A DNA stretch of 64,000 bases from JBEEOW01 sp041191405 (GTDB taxonomy: Bacteria > Bacteroidota > Bacteroidia > Cytophagales > UBA9547), in contig JBEEOW010000011.1 in NCBI GenBank assembly GCA_041191405.1, positions 1 through 64,000 on the forward strand, read 5' to 3'. Shown piece after piece: positions 24,853 through 33,493 of this stretch. Position 1 is the first letter of the stretch. Every line of letters begins with the position of its first letter. A program made the translations under genes and the position numbers. The notes beneath the pieces were generated by a model, which saw only the letters and a list, made by a program, of their open reading frames with translations, ran no database searches and was not told the DNA's origin.

Positions 24853-25572
24853 TTATTTAGGTAATAAATCACAAAAGTAAAAACCCATATTTTTTGAATC
24901 TGTGGTACAAACATCATTTTCAGATTCTTTGGGTTTGTTGTATTCTCTATATACAATTTCGCCTTTTTCAAAAAGAATTGGAGTTTTAAAAATAGGTCCG
25001 TCAAACACAAATGAATGATATTCACCATTTTCTCCGCAAACATCTACATTTTCTGGTAAATCATTTACAAATGATTCATCAATGATTCTACCACAGAATG
25101 ATTGATCAAGGAATTGTCCGTTTACACAAACAATTATTGCCTTAAAACCCAGAGAAATAAACTCTTGCATCAATGTTTTAGTTGAAATACCCCAAAGAGG
25201 GAAATGAGCTGTAATTCCTGTTTGGGACAATTTATCTTCTCTGTATTTCCTTAAATCTTCTAAAAAAATATCCCCAAAAAAGGTATCATTTATTCCTTCA
25301 TTTTTAAATGAAAGTACTTGATTGGTAAGAATTTGTTCATATTCCTCCATCGATGGTTGCTCAGGTAATTCGATGGTTTTTAGTGGAATACCAATTGAAT
25401 TCGCTTGTAAACGTAACAATTCACTACGAACTCCATGCATTGAAATTCTATCGAATTGCTTGTTTACACTTGTTAACAAATGAGTTATTTGAAAATCATC
25501 ATTTTGTAATACTTTATATAAAGCCAAAGACGAATCTTTGCCACCACTCCAATTCATGTATGCTTTTTTCAT
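24853..25572 (-). CDS. Dph6-like ATP pyrophosphatase
   Basis: The N-terminal PP-loop MNWSGGKDSSLALYKVL and the following MHGVRSELLRLQANSIGIPL identify the diphthine-ammonia-ligase (PF01902) type of N-type ATP pyrophosphatase. FGDIFLEDLRKYRED and LPENVDVCGENGEYHSFV are also typical. In eukaryotes and archaea Dph6 amidates diphthine on EF2, which bacteria lack. Here the gene sits inside the cobalamin operon between cobU (2-bp gap) and cobT (6-bp gap), which suggests an amidation or adenylation step linked to corrinoids. That is inference from position. Confidence 0.85.
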   Translation of the reverse strand: MKKAYMNWSGGKDSSLALYKVLQNDDFQITHLLTSVNKQFDRISMHGVRSELLRLQANSIGIPLKTIELPEQPSMEEYEQILTNQVLSFKNEGINDTFFGDIFLEDLRKYREDKLSQTGITAHFPLWGISTKTLMQEFISLGFKAIIVCVNGQFLDQSFCGRIIDESFVNDLPENVDVCGENGEYHSFVFDGPIFKTPILFEKGEIVYREYNKPKESENDVCTTDSKNMGFYFCDLLPK

Positions 25573-25574
25573 TA

Positions 25575-26078
25575 TTATTTCAATTCCATAGCCAAACCCG
25601 AAACCATAAAAATAGCTTTATCTGCTTTTTGAGCTATATATTGATTCACCCAACCTTGTAATTCAACAAATTTTCGTCCGATTTCGGCTTCAGCATGTAC
25701 CCCCATTCCTATTTCATTTGATATAATTATGTAAGTTGAATTTTGAGTATCTAAACTATCAATTACATTTTTTGCTTCGTTTAATGACTCTGTTACATTA
25801 CATTTAGAATCCGTATAAAAATTTGTTAACCAAAGTGTTACGCAATCAATTACTGCTACTTTACTTTTCAAATCAATTAAATGTAAGTTTTTTTCTTCTT
25901 CAATATTTACCCAAGTTGAATCCCTTTCAGATTGATGCCTAACAATTCTTTTCTCAAAATCTGCATCCCAATGGCGTGCTGTTGCAACATAAACTGGATT
26001 ATCACTTAATTTTTTAGCTAATTCTTGAGCATGTCTACTTTTTCCAGACCTTTCACCACCGGTTATATAATATATCAT
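25575..26078 (-). CDS. cobU: Adenosylcobinamide kinase/guanylyltransferase
   Basis: CobU phosphorylates adenosylcobinamide and then transfers GMP to it. It starts with the P-loop ITGGERSGKSRHAQELA, followed by PVYVATARHWDADFEKRI with the His that receives GMP region (RHQSERDSTW), and VIDCVTLWLTNFY. The C-terminal part VSNEIGMGV-type (ISNEIGMGVHAEAEIG) is also conserved. Its 167 aa is normal. The start abuts the stop of the cysteine-rich gene directly, so the genes are coupled. Confidence 0.95.
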   Translation of the reverse strand: MIYYITGGERSGKSRHAQELAKKLSDNPVYVATARHWDADFEKRIVRHQSERDSTWVNIEEEKNLHLIDLKSKVAVIDCVTLWLTNFYTDSKCNVTESLNEAKNVIDSLDTQNSTYIIISNEIGMGVHAEAEIGRKFVELQGWVNQYIAQKADKAIFMVSGLAMELK

Positions 26079-26468
26079 CTAGTTTGATTTATTTAAATTT
26101 GATTTGTTATGAATTTTATATGGGCAATGCCTGCAACCATTATTACAACAATACCCTCGTTTTAAATGATACCATTCGGTAAATACCCAAAATCCATTTT
26201 CGATGTAATAATCAAGTTCAGGAATCAATGAACTTTGCGAAGCTAATTTATTGGCTATGTTATACTTAATACCTTTTTGTTTTATTTGTTTAACATATTC
26301 TTCCACTTTTATGAGTGATGCTTTATGTAAACATGTTGGGCATAAACAATCATTTGTAGCCGATAACTCAAATATTGGAGGATATTGATTACACCAACAA
26401 CTTGATGATAAAGTGTCACCACAATTAAAATCGACTTCACAATTTGAACATTGTTTGGTTTTAGACAT
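26079..26468 (-). CDS. Cysteine-rich CWC/DUF5522-type protein
   Basis: This 129-aa protein carries two Cys-rich blocks. The N-terminal one is KQCSNCEVDFNCG with SSSCWCNQ and DCLCPTCL, a CWC-like zinc-ribbon pattern. The C-terminal one is YHLKRGYCCNNGCRHCPY, the DUF5522 signature. The two are usually separate small proteins, so this looks like a natural fusion. It probably binds metal. Function is unknown. It lies within the cobalamin operon between the BtuF-like gene and cobU, but it may simply be a co-transcribed passenger. Confidence 0.75.
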   Translation of the reverse strand: MSKTKQCSNCEVDFNCGDTLSSSCWCNQYPPIFELSATNDCLCPTCLHKASLIKVEEYVKQIKQKGIKYNIANKLASQSSLIPELDYYIENGFWVFTEWYHLKRGYCCNNGCRHCPYKIHNKSNLNKSN

Positions 26469-26476
26469 TGAAGTAT

Positions 26477-26553
26477 TCAGTTTTTAGTTCTCAGTGATCA
26501 GTTTATCTACAGTTACTTTTGACTGATAACTGATTACAGATGACTGATTACTA
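26477..26553. repeat. Short-period CTGATNACTGAT repeat
   Basis: Overlapping direct and inverted copies of cagtgatcag, gactgataactg and gactgatta span the 3' end of the BtuF-like gene. The repeat encodes the last ~20 residues of that protein, which do not belong to the family. Confidence 0.7.
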
Positions 26554-27431
26554 ATTTTAAACAAATCAGGGTGAAATAAGGCAGCTAATACCTCAACTCC
26601 ATCTACCAAAGTTGATGCAGAAGGTTGAGTAAACATATCAAAATCAGCGATATGAACCTGATTATTTTGAACAGCTTGTAATGAATTCCATTCAGGTTTA
26701 TTCCTCAATAAATGTAATTCTTGTAATGCTCTTTCAGGGTGAAAACCACAGGGAGCAATTACTAAAACTTCGGGATTGTATTTAACCACTTTTTCCCAAG
26801 GTGTAACAATGCTATCTCCACCAGGGTTCGACAACATATCAACTCCTCCTGCATACGCAATTTGAAATGGAATCCAATGTCCACAATTGTAAATTGGCTC
26901 AATCCATTCCATTAACATTACACGTTTTAAGGGTGCTTTGTTTGCTCTTAATGTATCTACAATATGGTCTAATCTTGCTTGTAATTTAGCTAGATAAATA
27001 AATGCAAGTTCTTCTTTACCAACAGCTTTCGCAATAGTAATAGCACATTTAAATACATCTTGCAAATTATCAGGGCTTAGCGATATAACCTGTGGTTGTT
27101 TTGGTAATTTTGCTACAGCAGTTGCTGTACATGCAGTATCTATCTGGCAAACTTCACAAGTATCTTGAGTAAAAATAATATCAGGTGCTATATTATGAAG
27201 TATTTCTTCATCAACATAATATAAACTTTTACCTTCGGCTTTACTAGCACTGAAAATTGTATCAATCTCTTTGCTTGTTAGGGTTTTACCTTCCAAAATG
27301 CACCTAACAACTTTCTGTTTTTCTGCCAAAGCAATTGCTGGACATTCAAATGTTACTCCATATAACATATCAGCCAAACCCATGTCATATATCATTTGGG
27401 TGGCAGCAGGAAGAAATGAACAAATTTTCAT
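26484..27431 (-). CDS. BtuF-like cobalamin-binding protein
   Basis: This protein has the helical-backbone metal/B12-binding fold of BtuF-type substrate-binding proteins: ICSFLPAATQMIYDMGLAD at the start, VGVTFECP-type (LYGVTFECPAIALAEKQ), DIIFTQDTCEVCQ and MEWIEPIYNCGHWIPFQ. It has no signal peptide or lipobox; the fold begins at residue 1, so it appears to be cytoplasmic unless an upstream start exists. No BtuC or BtuD gene is in the window. The final ~20 residues (SVISYQSKVTVDK) come from an intergenic repeat and are probably unstructured. The upstream gap carries a 26-nt perfect palindrome. Confidence 0.82.
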   Translation of the reverse strand: MKICSFLPAATQMIYDMGLADMLYGVTFECPAIALAEKQKVVRCILEGKTLTSKEIDTIFSASKAEGKSLYYVDEEILHNIAPDIIFTQDTCEVCQIDTACTATAVAKLPKQPQVISLSPDNLQDVFKCAITIAKAVGKEELAFIYLAKLQARLDHIVDTLRANKAPLKRVMLMEWIEPIYNCGHWIPFQIAYAGGVDMLSNPGGDSIVTPWEKVVKYNPEVLVIAPCGFHPERALQELHLLRNKPEWNSLQAVQNNQVHIADFDMFTQPSASTLVDGVEVLAALFHPDLFKISNQSSVISYQSKVTVDKLITEN

Positions 27432-27481
27432 TTACAGTGAATTATGTAAGATGTGAAAGGTAAAATGTGTGATGTTTATTG

Positions 27482-27507
27482 TAGAGACGTGACATGTCAC
27501 GTCTCTA
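27482..27507. repeat. 26-nt perfect palindrome, dispersed type
   Basis: Two 13-nt arms (tagagacgtgaca and its complement) meet without a loop. It lies between the BtuF-like gene and the DUF6580 gene. Similar agagacg...cgtctct palindromes are, to my knowledge, widespread intergenic repeats in several phyla. It may act as a partial terminator or RNA-stabilising hairpin in the operon. Confidence 0.75.
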
Positions 27508-27520
27508 TCATAATAATTCT

Positions 27521-28096
27521 TTATAATGACGTTTGCGACTCTAAAATTGGTAATCTTCTTTTAACCAATTCATAAACTCCAAACATAATTGCAGAATAAA
27601 ACAATGTTCCCATTAAAAACTTTAACATATATGGAATTGCCATGGTGTAACACAAAACAAATCCATTTAAATCTCTGGTATATAACCCATTACAACCACC
27701 CAACCAAACACCAAAGTCAGTTATAATCCAATGTGTTAAAGCCGCTATGCAAGAAGCTAATACAATACTAACTACACTTACATGTTTTACTACATAATTT
27801 CCAATTAATACTATGATGGCAAAAGTACCATACACCCAATACCAACCTTCGTAAAGAGGGAAACCATATTTACCTTGATATACAACTCCTTGAATCACTA
27901 AATCACTTAAAAACAAAGTAATTAAAGGTGTTAAATATGCTTTCCATTTATCAGTAAAATAGGCACCACCGAAAATACACATTGCTCCAAGTGGTGTAAA
28001 ATTATCGATGTGAACTACCAAGCGACTAAAACCTGCTATTACAACCATTGCAGCTAAAACTACAAATTGGATGTTTATTTTTTTTATTTTTTGCAT
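27521..28096 (-). CDS. DUF6580 membrane protein, putative vitamin transporter subunit
   Basis: This 191-aa integral membrane protein has five to six spans. Markers are FSRLVVHIDNFTPLGAMCIF, AYFTDKWKAYLTPLITLFLSDL and ALTHWIITDFGVWL. This fits DUF6580, a group with the size and layout of ECF-type substrate-binding (S) components. The riboswitch-controlled operon and absence of btuC/btuD suggest that it carries corrinoid across the inner membrane. This is inferred, since ECF-type ATPase genes are not in the window. It is separated by 148 bp from the BtuG-like gene and 89 bp from the BtuF-like gene, the largest gaps in the operon, and both contain repeat-like sequence. Confidence 0.78.
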   Translation of the reverse strand: MQKIKKINIQFVVLAAMVVIAGFSRLVVHIDNFTPLGAMCIFGGAYFTDKWKAYLTPLITLFLSDLVIQGVVYQGKYGFPLYEGWYWVYGTFAIIVLIGNYVVKHVSVVSIVLASCIAALTHWIITDFGVWLGGCNGLYTRDLNGFVLCYTMAIPYMLKFLMGTLFYSAIMFGVYELVKRRLPILESQTSL

Positions 28097-28244
28097 TTTG
28101 AAAGAGATTTATGAAGTGAAATGTAATTTTAAAATGTTAATTGTGAAAGGTGAAATGAAAGTTGTAAAATGTAAAAATGAAATGAAATATTTTTTTTAAT
28201 ATCTTACATTTAACATTTTACTTCTCACATCTCCCCCAAACCAA

Positions 28245-29324
28245 CTACCTAAAAAAGAAACCATTAGGCGCAACTCCAACTTTTAAAGTATCAATTACAG
28301 AACCTGAAATATTATATCTGATAACTTTTCCTGCACTTGAATAATCTCCTGCATCAGCTCCATAAATTATATCTGAAGTTGGGTCAATTCCTAAGCCATA
28401 GAAACTTTTATTTACAACCGAAACATTATCTAAAGTTGTTGAATTTACACTTTGACTATATACTTTTCCATCATAATTAAAAAATAATTTATCTTTAGAC
28501 ATGTTGATAGTTAAATCAGATGGCATTGAACTTGTTGAAGTAAAATCTAAAGATAATGTAACAGAGTTTGTTGAAGGATTTATTTTTACTAGTCTTCCTG
28601 ATTTTTCAAGTCCTGACCAATCTGACTTATATTTACCTTTACATAAAACCCAAATATTTCCATCTTTATCTTCAACAATACTTGCAGGGTTTGCACCAAC
28701 AACCAATGATTTTTCAACAGTTTCTGATGCTGTATTTATAATTGAAACTACTGAATCGCTTACATTACCTCCACTACAAGTTACATAAACATAATTACCT
28801 TTTTGTAACATTTTTTCAGGACCATTTCCTGTTGATATTGTTTTAGTTACTGCATTTGTACTCAAATCAATTACTTTAACTTCACCAGTTGAACCACTTC
28901 CCCATTGCGATACATAAGCTTTATTACTAGCTGTTTGTATTATATATCGAGGTTGAGTTAAACCAGATATTGTTTTAACACTTTTAAAATCAACAGCATT
29001 AACAACTTCTATTTTATTTGCATTATTTACAACAATGTAAGTTTTACCATCAATAATATTCATTGATTGAACAATATTCCCAAGTGGTAATGCATTATTA
29101 TATTTGCCAAATAAATCATTTACTATCTCTTTAGTATTTCTATTGTAAAAACTAATTGTACCTGTACCTGAGCCATAAGGTCCTTCATTTACAATATAAA
29201 CACCTGCATAAGGAACTTGCATTGGAGGGTTTTCAACTGGTTTAGGGTCACATGAGGTGAAAATACTAGCTGCTGAAATGGATGCAATAAATAATAATTG
29301 CTTTGTAATTGAAATCATTTTCAT
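28245..29324 (-). CDS. btuG: BtuG-like surface lipoprotein (YncE-like beta-propeller)
   Basis: A lipoprotein signal (MKMISITKQLLFIASISAAS, lipobox IFTSC at about residue 25) is followed by repeated beta-propeller blades with phrases such as GTISFYNRNTKEIVN, SMNIIDGKTYIVVNNANK, ISTGNGPEKMLQKGNYVYV and GANPASIVEDKDGNIWVLCK. Its place 2 bp after the btuB-like gene matches BtuG, the surface B12-binding partner of BtuB in Bacteroides. It should capture cobalamin at the cell surface and pass it to the receptor. Identity as BtuG is by fold and position, not by residue-level evidence. Confidence 0.82.
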   Translation of the reverse strand: MKMISITKQLLFIASISAASIFTSCDPKPVENPPMQVPYAGVYIVNEGPYGSGTGTISFYNRNTKEIVNDLFGKYNNALPLGNIVQSMNIIDGKTYIVVNNANKIEVVNAVDFKSVKTISGLTQPRYIIQTASNKAYVSQWGSGSTGEVKVIDLSTNAVTKTISTGNGPEKMLQKGNYVYVTCSGGNVSDSVVSIINTASETVEKSLVVGANPASIVEDKDGNIWVLCKGKYKSDWSGLEKSGRLVKINPSTNSVTLSLDFTSTSSMPSDLTINMSKDKLFFNYDGKVYSQSVNSTTLDNVSVVNKSFYGLGIDPTSDIIYGADAGDYSSAGKVIRYNISGSVIDTLKVGVAPNGFFFR

Positions 29325-29326
29325 GG

Positions 29327-31258
29327 TTAAATTTTATTAAGTTTATTAAGATTAACTGAAAAACCGATTTGATAATTCCTCATCGGGGAAGGATAATAAG
29401 TTATAATTTGATATGATAAATTATTTACATTATTCACTTGAATAAATGCTTTAAACAACTGATTATTAACAACAAAACTTTTACTAAAATCAATATTAAC
29501 TAGACCAAAACCTGGTAAAAAGCTTGCATTATCTGTATTCTCGTATCTAAAACCTACATAATTATAAGCAACACTGAGTCTGAATTTTTTATACTCGAGA
29601 TTCAAATTAGCTATAGATTTAAAAATTGGCGTAAACATTAACTGTTTATTGAGTGTTTCTTTCGAAGGAGATTTTACAGTTGTTGTTTTTATGTATTGAG
29701 CATGAAAATTTGCATTCAACTTAACTTTACCTAAAGTATAATACAATTTCAAATCAGACTCCACCCCTCTCGACCAAACTTCACTAATGTTATGAGGTGA
29801 CCAAACTCCTTTACTATCAGGCACCCACATAATCCAGTTTTCAACATTTGAATTAAAAAATGAAGTTTCAAAATCAATGGCAAACTTATCAACACATTTA
29901 ATATATGCTATACCAATTTCCTCATTATAGCCTAATTCGGGTTGTAAATTTGGGCTCCCTCCTTGCCCCCAGTATAAATCATTAAAAGTTGGTAAGCGGT
30001 AGCTTTTTGAAAAGTTTGATCTAATTTTTAAATGTTTATAAATCAAAGACTCAAGCCCCCAATTATATGTAAATGGATTAACAAAATCGCTTACAAATTC
30101 TTTTCGTACTGAAAGTGTAGATTTTAAATTAGATTTTTTATTTTTTATTTGATATGAACCAAAAACAGAAGTTTTATTTCTATTTGGGTTAAACGTATAA
30201 TTTTTAGTGATTGCAATATTATTGGTATTATTTACACCTAAATTAACAAACTGTAAATCACCTATTTTAATTTTTGATTCAATTTCAGAGATAAATGTTT
30301 TTATATTACTTATTGAACTTAATTTAATTGCTGAATCAAAATAATTTAAGTTTTCATCAAAATACCCAACTCTTGCAAAATAATCAACTTTTGAATTAAT
30401 ATGTTGCCATTCAGAAGTTAAGCGCAAAACGTTGTCTTTTTGATTAGCTGTTCCAATTCCAGAGGTTATACTATTTGGTATATTTCTATCATTTGTTTGA
30501 TACCAAATTCTAAAATTAAGAATCTGTTTATCAGTTAATTTCAAATAATTTTCTTGTAAAATACCCTGTTGACTAATTTCTGAATTTTGAAAATTTTCAA
30601 TTGGTATTCCAACTTTAGCTGTATTTATAAAAGGAAAATTGTTTTTAGCATTGTGATTAAAAAGTTTTATGGTTGAAATATATCTTTTTTTACTAACACC
30701 CAATCCAACATTTATTTGATTATCGCCAAAACTTCCATTTGTATAAGTTACATCAGCCAATAAACCTTTACTAAAATCAGGTTTATTCAATAAATGAATT
30801 GTACCTCCTATTGCTCCACTACCCCACAAGGCTCCAGCTCCACCAAATTGCAATTTTACATTATTTACAAAGTTACTTGGTAAAATATTTAAATCTTGGG
30901 TTCCATTCATGGAATTACCAATATTAAATCCATTCCATATAATGGCAGTTTGACCAGCATTCATTCCTCTAAACGAAGGACTTGCTAAGCCTGAAATGCT
31001 ATAACTTTTTACAAATACTTGCGATTGATTTGCTAATAATTCGGATATAGAATTTGAAGCATTTTGAGCCAAAGTTACAGAATCTATCTCTCCAATTTTA
31101 CTTCCTGTAGTAAAACCAGTTAGGCGATTAGAGGATATTACCACTTCTTTTGTACTGTAAACTGAGTCAGAACCCAATTTTTGGGCAATAACATTGCTAA
31201 CAGCAAAAAAGCATAATACACTAATTACGAATACATTAATTTTGTTGAGCATAAACAT
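29327..31258 (-). CDS. btuB: TonB-dependent cobalamin receptor
   Basis: This is an outer-membrane receptor of 643 aa. A signal peptide (INVFVISVLCFFAVSNVIAQ) precedes a plug domain with ISELLANQSQVFVKSYSISG, SPSFRGMNAGQTAIIWNGF and GSGAIGGTIHLLNKP. The rest is a 22-strand barrel ending in the typical aromatic C-terminal strand (NYQIGFSVNLNK). A B12 riboswitch about 120 bp upstream shows that cobalamin is the substrate. An alternative ATG at 31252 is equally possible. It heads the operon running down to cobC. Confidence 0.93.
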   Translation of the reverse strand: MFMLNKINVFVISVLCFFAVSNVIAQKLGSDSVYSTKEVVISSNRLTGFTTGSKIGEIDSVTLAQNASNSISELLANQSQVFVKSYSISGLASPSFRGMNAGQTAIIWNGFNIGNSMNGTQDLNILPSNFVNNVKLQFGGAGALWGSGAIGGTIHLLNKPDFSKGLLADVTYTNGSFGDNQINVGLGVSKKRYISTIKLFNHNAKNNFPFINTAKVGIPIENFQNSEISQQGILQENYLKLTDKQILNFRIWYQTNDRNIPNSITSGIGTANQKDNVLRLTSEWQHINSKVDYFARVGYFDENLNYFDSAIKLSSISNIKTFISEIESKIKIGDLQFVNLGVNNTNNIAITKNYTFNPNRNKTSVFGSYQIKNKKSNLKSTLSVRKEFVSDFVNPFTYNWGLESLIYKHLKIRSNFSKSYRLPTFNDLYWGQGGSPNLQPELGYNEEIGIAYIKCVDKFAIDFETSFFNSNVENWIMWVPDSKGVWSPHNISEVWSRGVESDLKLYYTLGKVKLNANFHAQYIKTTTVKSPSKETLNKQLMFTPIFKSIANLNLEYKKFRLSVAYNYVGFRYENTDNASFLPGFGLVNIDFSKSFVVNNQLFKAFIQVNNVNNLSYQIITYYPSPMRNYQIGFSVNLNKLNKI

Positions 31259-31378
31259 TTCCTAAAGTTTAGGTTAAGTTTAATGCCGACAAGAATTCTA
31301 ATAAAACAAAGATACTTAAGATGATAAGAAATCTCCATTCCAAATAACTTTCTTCCCGAAGCATTGAATGATACATTG

Positions 31379-31515
31379 AGGCAGGTCTCCTGACTTACTC
31401 GTGTGCAGCCTTCCCGAAATAAATTTCAGTGGCTTGAGGTTTGCACGTTTCAACAAATGTTGAAGAGCTTACAGTTGCGGGAACAGTTCGTGAATCTAAC
31501 ACGATTCCCTTTTAA
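31379..31515 (-). promoter_or_regulatory. Cobalamin (AdoCbl) riboswitch
   Basis: Read on the minus strand, the element contains, in order, aaaagggaatcgtgttagat, the cccgcaactgtaa core, the B12 box gccactg (complement of 31429-31435 region), gggaaggctgcacacgagta and gtcaggagacctgcc. These are the conserved cobalamin-riboswitch segments in correct order and spacing. It lies 120 bp upstream of btuB and should lower expression of the uptake and assembly operon when B12 is plentiful. In the rest of the gap 31259-31775 I see only AT-rich leader and promoter space. Confidence 0.96.
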
Positions 31516-31775
31516 TTTCACAAACAAAGAATATGTTCTAGAAAACCAAAATGTGATACAAAGGTAGGTAATAATAATTTATAAAAACAAACATATATAA
31601 TTTAAATATTACAAAACGCTACATTAAGTATTGATTATAAAACTATTATGTCAAATTTAATTATCAAAACGAAAAAACTAATCAATAAAAAAAATGACAA
31701 AAATCAGTTGTAATTAAAAAAATATATCCCAACTTGCCGATAATTAATGAACGAAAATTCAAAACTACATATAGT

Positions 31776-32630
31776 ATGAAAAAGATATTAATTCCTACAT
31801 ATTTTTCTGAAAATGCAGAAAATGCAGTTTTATATGGTTTGTTTTTATCTCAAGTTTTAAAAGCAAAACCAGTATATTTTTATGTAACGCATAAAAATAT
31901 TTTAACCTCAAAACCTCATGATACATTTTTACATGAAGTTGAAAAAGACATAAAACATCAAACTGAAGTTTTGCATAATTCAATTAAATCTATTTATGCT
32001 AAAGCAAATATAGAATTAGTTGAAAACCATTGTGAATTTTTGGTTAAATACGGTGCTGACACCATTGATTTAATTGAAGAACAAGCAGATAACGGACAAT
32101 ATGAATTTGTTGTAATGGCAACTCATGGTGCTTCAGGATTGAAAAAATTCTTTGCTGGTAGTAATACATCAGGAATAATTCAAAAATCAAAAATACCAGT
32201 ACTTGCAGTTCCTTATGATGCTAAATATAAGTTAATTGATGATATAGCTTTTGCATCTGATTTTGAAAATATTGAACAAGAAGTTGAGTTGACTTTGCCA
32301 ATTGTAAAAAAATTGAATGCAAAACTTACTATTTTTACTGTTCACCCAATGTATCCTTCAAGCTTTAATCCTGAAAGTAAAAAAGTATTAAATATTTCAG
32401 AGGAATTAAGAAAGAAATTTGATTACGAAAAAATAAATCATATTGTAATTAATAGAGCTGAAGAAAATGATATTGAGGGTGGTATAAAAGATTTTGTTGC
32501 CAATCACAATCCAGATATTTTAATTATGTTTACCAAAGAACGTACTTGGTTTGAAAACTTATTGGATAGAAGCAACACTTCTGAAGTAGCTTTGGATATC
32601 AAAATACCGTTATTGGCTATGAAAAAATAA
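31776..32630 (+). CDS. Universal stress protein, tandem UspA domains
   Basis: The start at the ATG of MKKILIPTYFSENAEN (31776) is preferred over an upstream in-frame ATG because it begins exactly at the first beta strand. Two UspA domains are present, about 1-140 and 145-283. The first holds VVMATHGASGLKKFFAGSNT, the ATP-binding glycine/serine motif. The second is more divergent (ILIMFTKERTWFENLLDRSN). It is probably a cytoplasmic stress-survival protein. It is monocistronic, with a strong hairpin terminator 20 bp downstream shared with convergent kdsB. Confidence 0.9.
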   Translation: MKKILIPTYFSENAENAVLYGLFLSQVLKAKPVYFYVTHKNILTSKPHDTFLHEVEKDIKHQTEVLHNSIKSIYAKANIELVENHCEFLVKYGADTIDLIEEQADNGQYEFVVMATHGASGLKKFFAGSNTSGIIQKSKIPVLAVPYDAKYKLIDDIAFASDFENIEQEVELTLPIVKKLNAKLTIFTVHPMYPSSFNPESKKVLNISEELRKKFDYEKINHIVINRAEENDIEGGIKDFVANHNPDILIMFTKERTWFENLLDRSNTSEVALDIKIPLLAMKK

Positions 32631-32649
32631 GCCTCGATAATCAGAAAAT

Positions 32650-32685
32650 AAAAGCTCCCAATTTCATTTTAAATTGGGAGCTTTT
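32650..32685. terminator. Bidirectional hairpin terminator
   Basis: A perfect 15-bp stem aaaagctcccaattt / aaattgggagctttt with a 6-nt loop. It is followed by T-rich sequence on the plus strand and by T-rich sequence on the minus strand. It serves the convergent universal stress gene and kdsB. Confidence 0.93.
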
Positions 32686-32689
32686 ATTT

Positions 32690-33427
32690 TTAAATCAAAT
32701 TTTTAAGAATAAACTCTAAATCTTCTGGCGTATCTACTCCTACTGAATCCCACTGACTTTCAAGCACTTTTATAGAATACCCATTTTGCAACCAACGTAA
32801 TTGCTCTAAACTTTCGGCTTTTTCAAAACTCGACATTTCTAATTTTGTAATTTTTGAAAGAATATCAGTTCTTAAAGCATATATACCTAAATGTTTAAAA
32901 TAATCATGATAATTTAACCAAGTAGATTTTTCTTTTCCTCTTACAAATGGAATTGCTTGTCGGCTGAAATACAATGCATTATTTTGATTATCAAATACAA
33001 CTTTTACTTTATTTTCATCAAAAACAGCATCAATATCCTCTAACTTTTTACAAAGAGTAGCAATTTCAGTATTACCGTCTAAACAATTTGCCAACAAAGA
33101 AATTTGCTCAGGTTTAATAAACGGTTCATCTCCTTGAATATTAATGATATAATCAAATTCTTTAGCATAATTTTGATATGCTTCATATACTCTATCCGTA
33201 CCTGATTGGTGACTTTCAGCAGTCATAACCACATTAGCACCAAAAGATTGTACATGATTATAAATCAATTTATTATCAGTAGCAACTACAACTTCACTAA
33301 TAAAATCACAAGCTTTTACTTGATTATGAACACGCATAATCATACTAGTTCCTGCAATGTCAACCAGCGGTTTGGCAGGAAAACGAGTGGACGCATATCG
33401 AGCGGGAATTACACCTAAAATTTTCAT
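32690..33427 (-). CDS. kdsB: 3-deoxy-manno-octulosonate cytidylyltransferase
   Basis: KdsB activates KDO to CMP-KDO for lipopolysaccharide inner-core synthesis. Landmarks are the nucleotide-binding start VIPARYASTRFPAKPL, VVVATDNKLI, MTAESHQSGTDRVYEAY, INIQGDEPFI and YFKHLGIYALRTDIL. The 245-aa length is normal and the protein is cytoplasmic. It ends 5 bp before the shared terminator and is transcribed away from the DUF4905-like gene. Confidence 0.96.
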   Translation of the reverse strand: MKILGVIPARYASTRFPAKPLVDIAGTSMIMRVHNQVKACDFISEVVVATDNKLIYNHVQSFGANVVMTAESHQSGTDRVYEAYQNYAKEFDYIINIQGDEPFIKPEQISLLANCLDGNTEIATLCKKLEDIDAVFDENKVKVVFDNQNNALYFSRQAIPFVRGKEKSTWLNYHDYFKHLGIYALRTDILSKITKLEMSSFEKAESLEQLRWLQNGYSIKVLESQWDSVGVDTPEDLEFILKNLI

Positions 33428-33493
33428 TATAAAGTACTATTTGGTTGATTTTTGCTAAATTTGGAAAAACAGTTCAGATAAACAAATTTAGCC

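Noticed and set aside
33456..33490. Divergent Bacteroidota promoters (TAAATTTG boxes on both strands between kdsB and the DUF4905-like gene)
   Set aside because: The -7-like boxes are present at 33456-33463 and 33483-33490, but neither has a TTTG box at the expected 19-21 bp spacing, so I do not report them as promoters.
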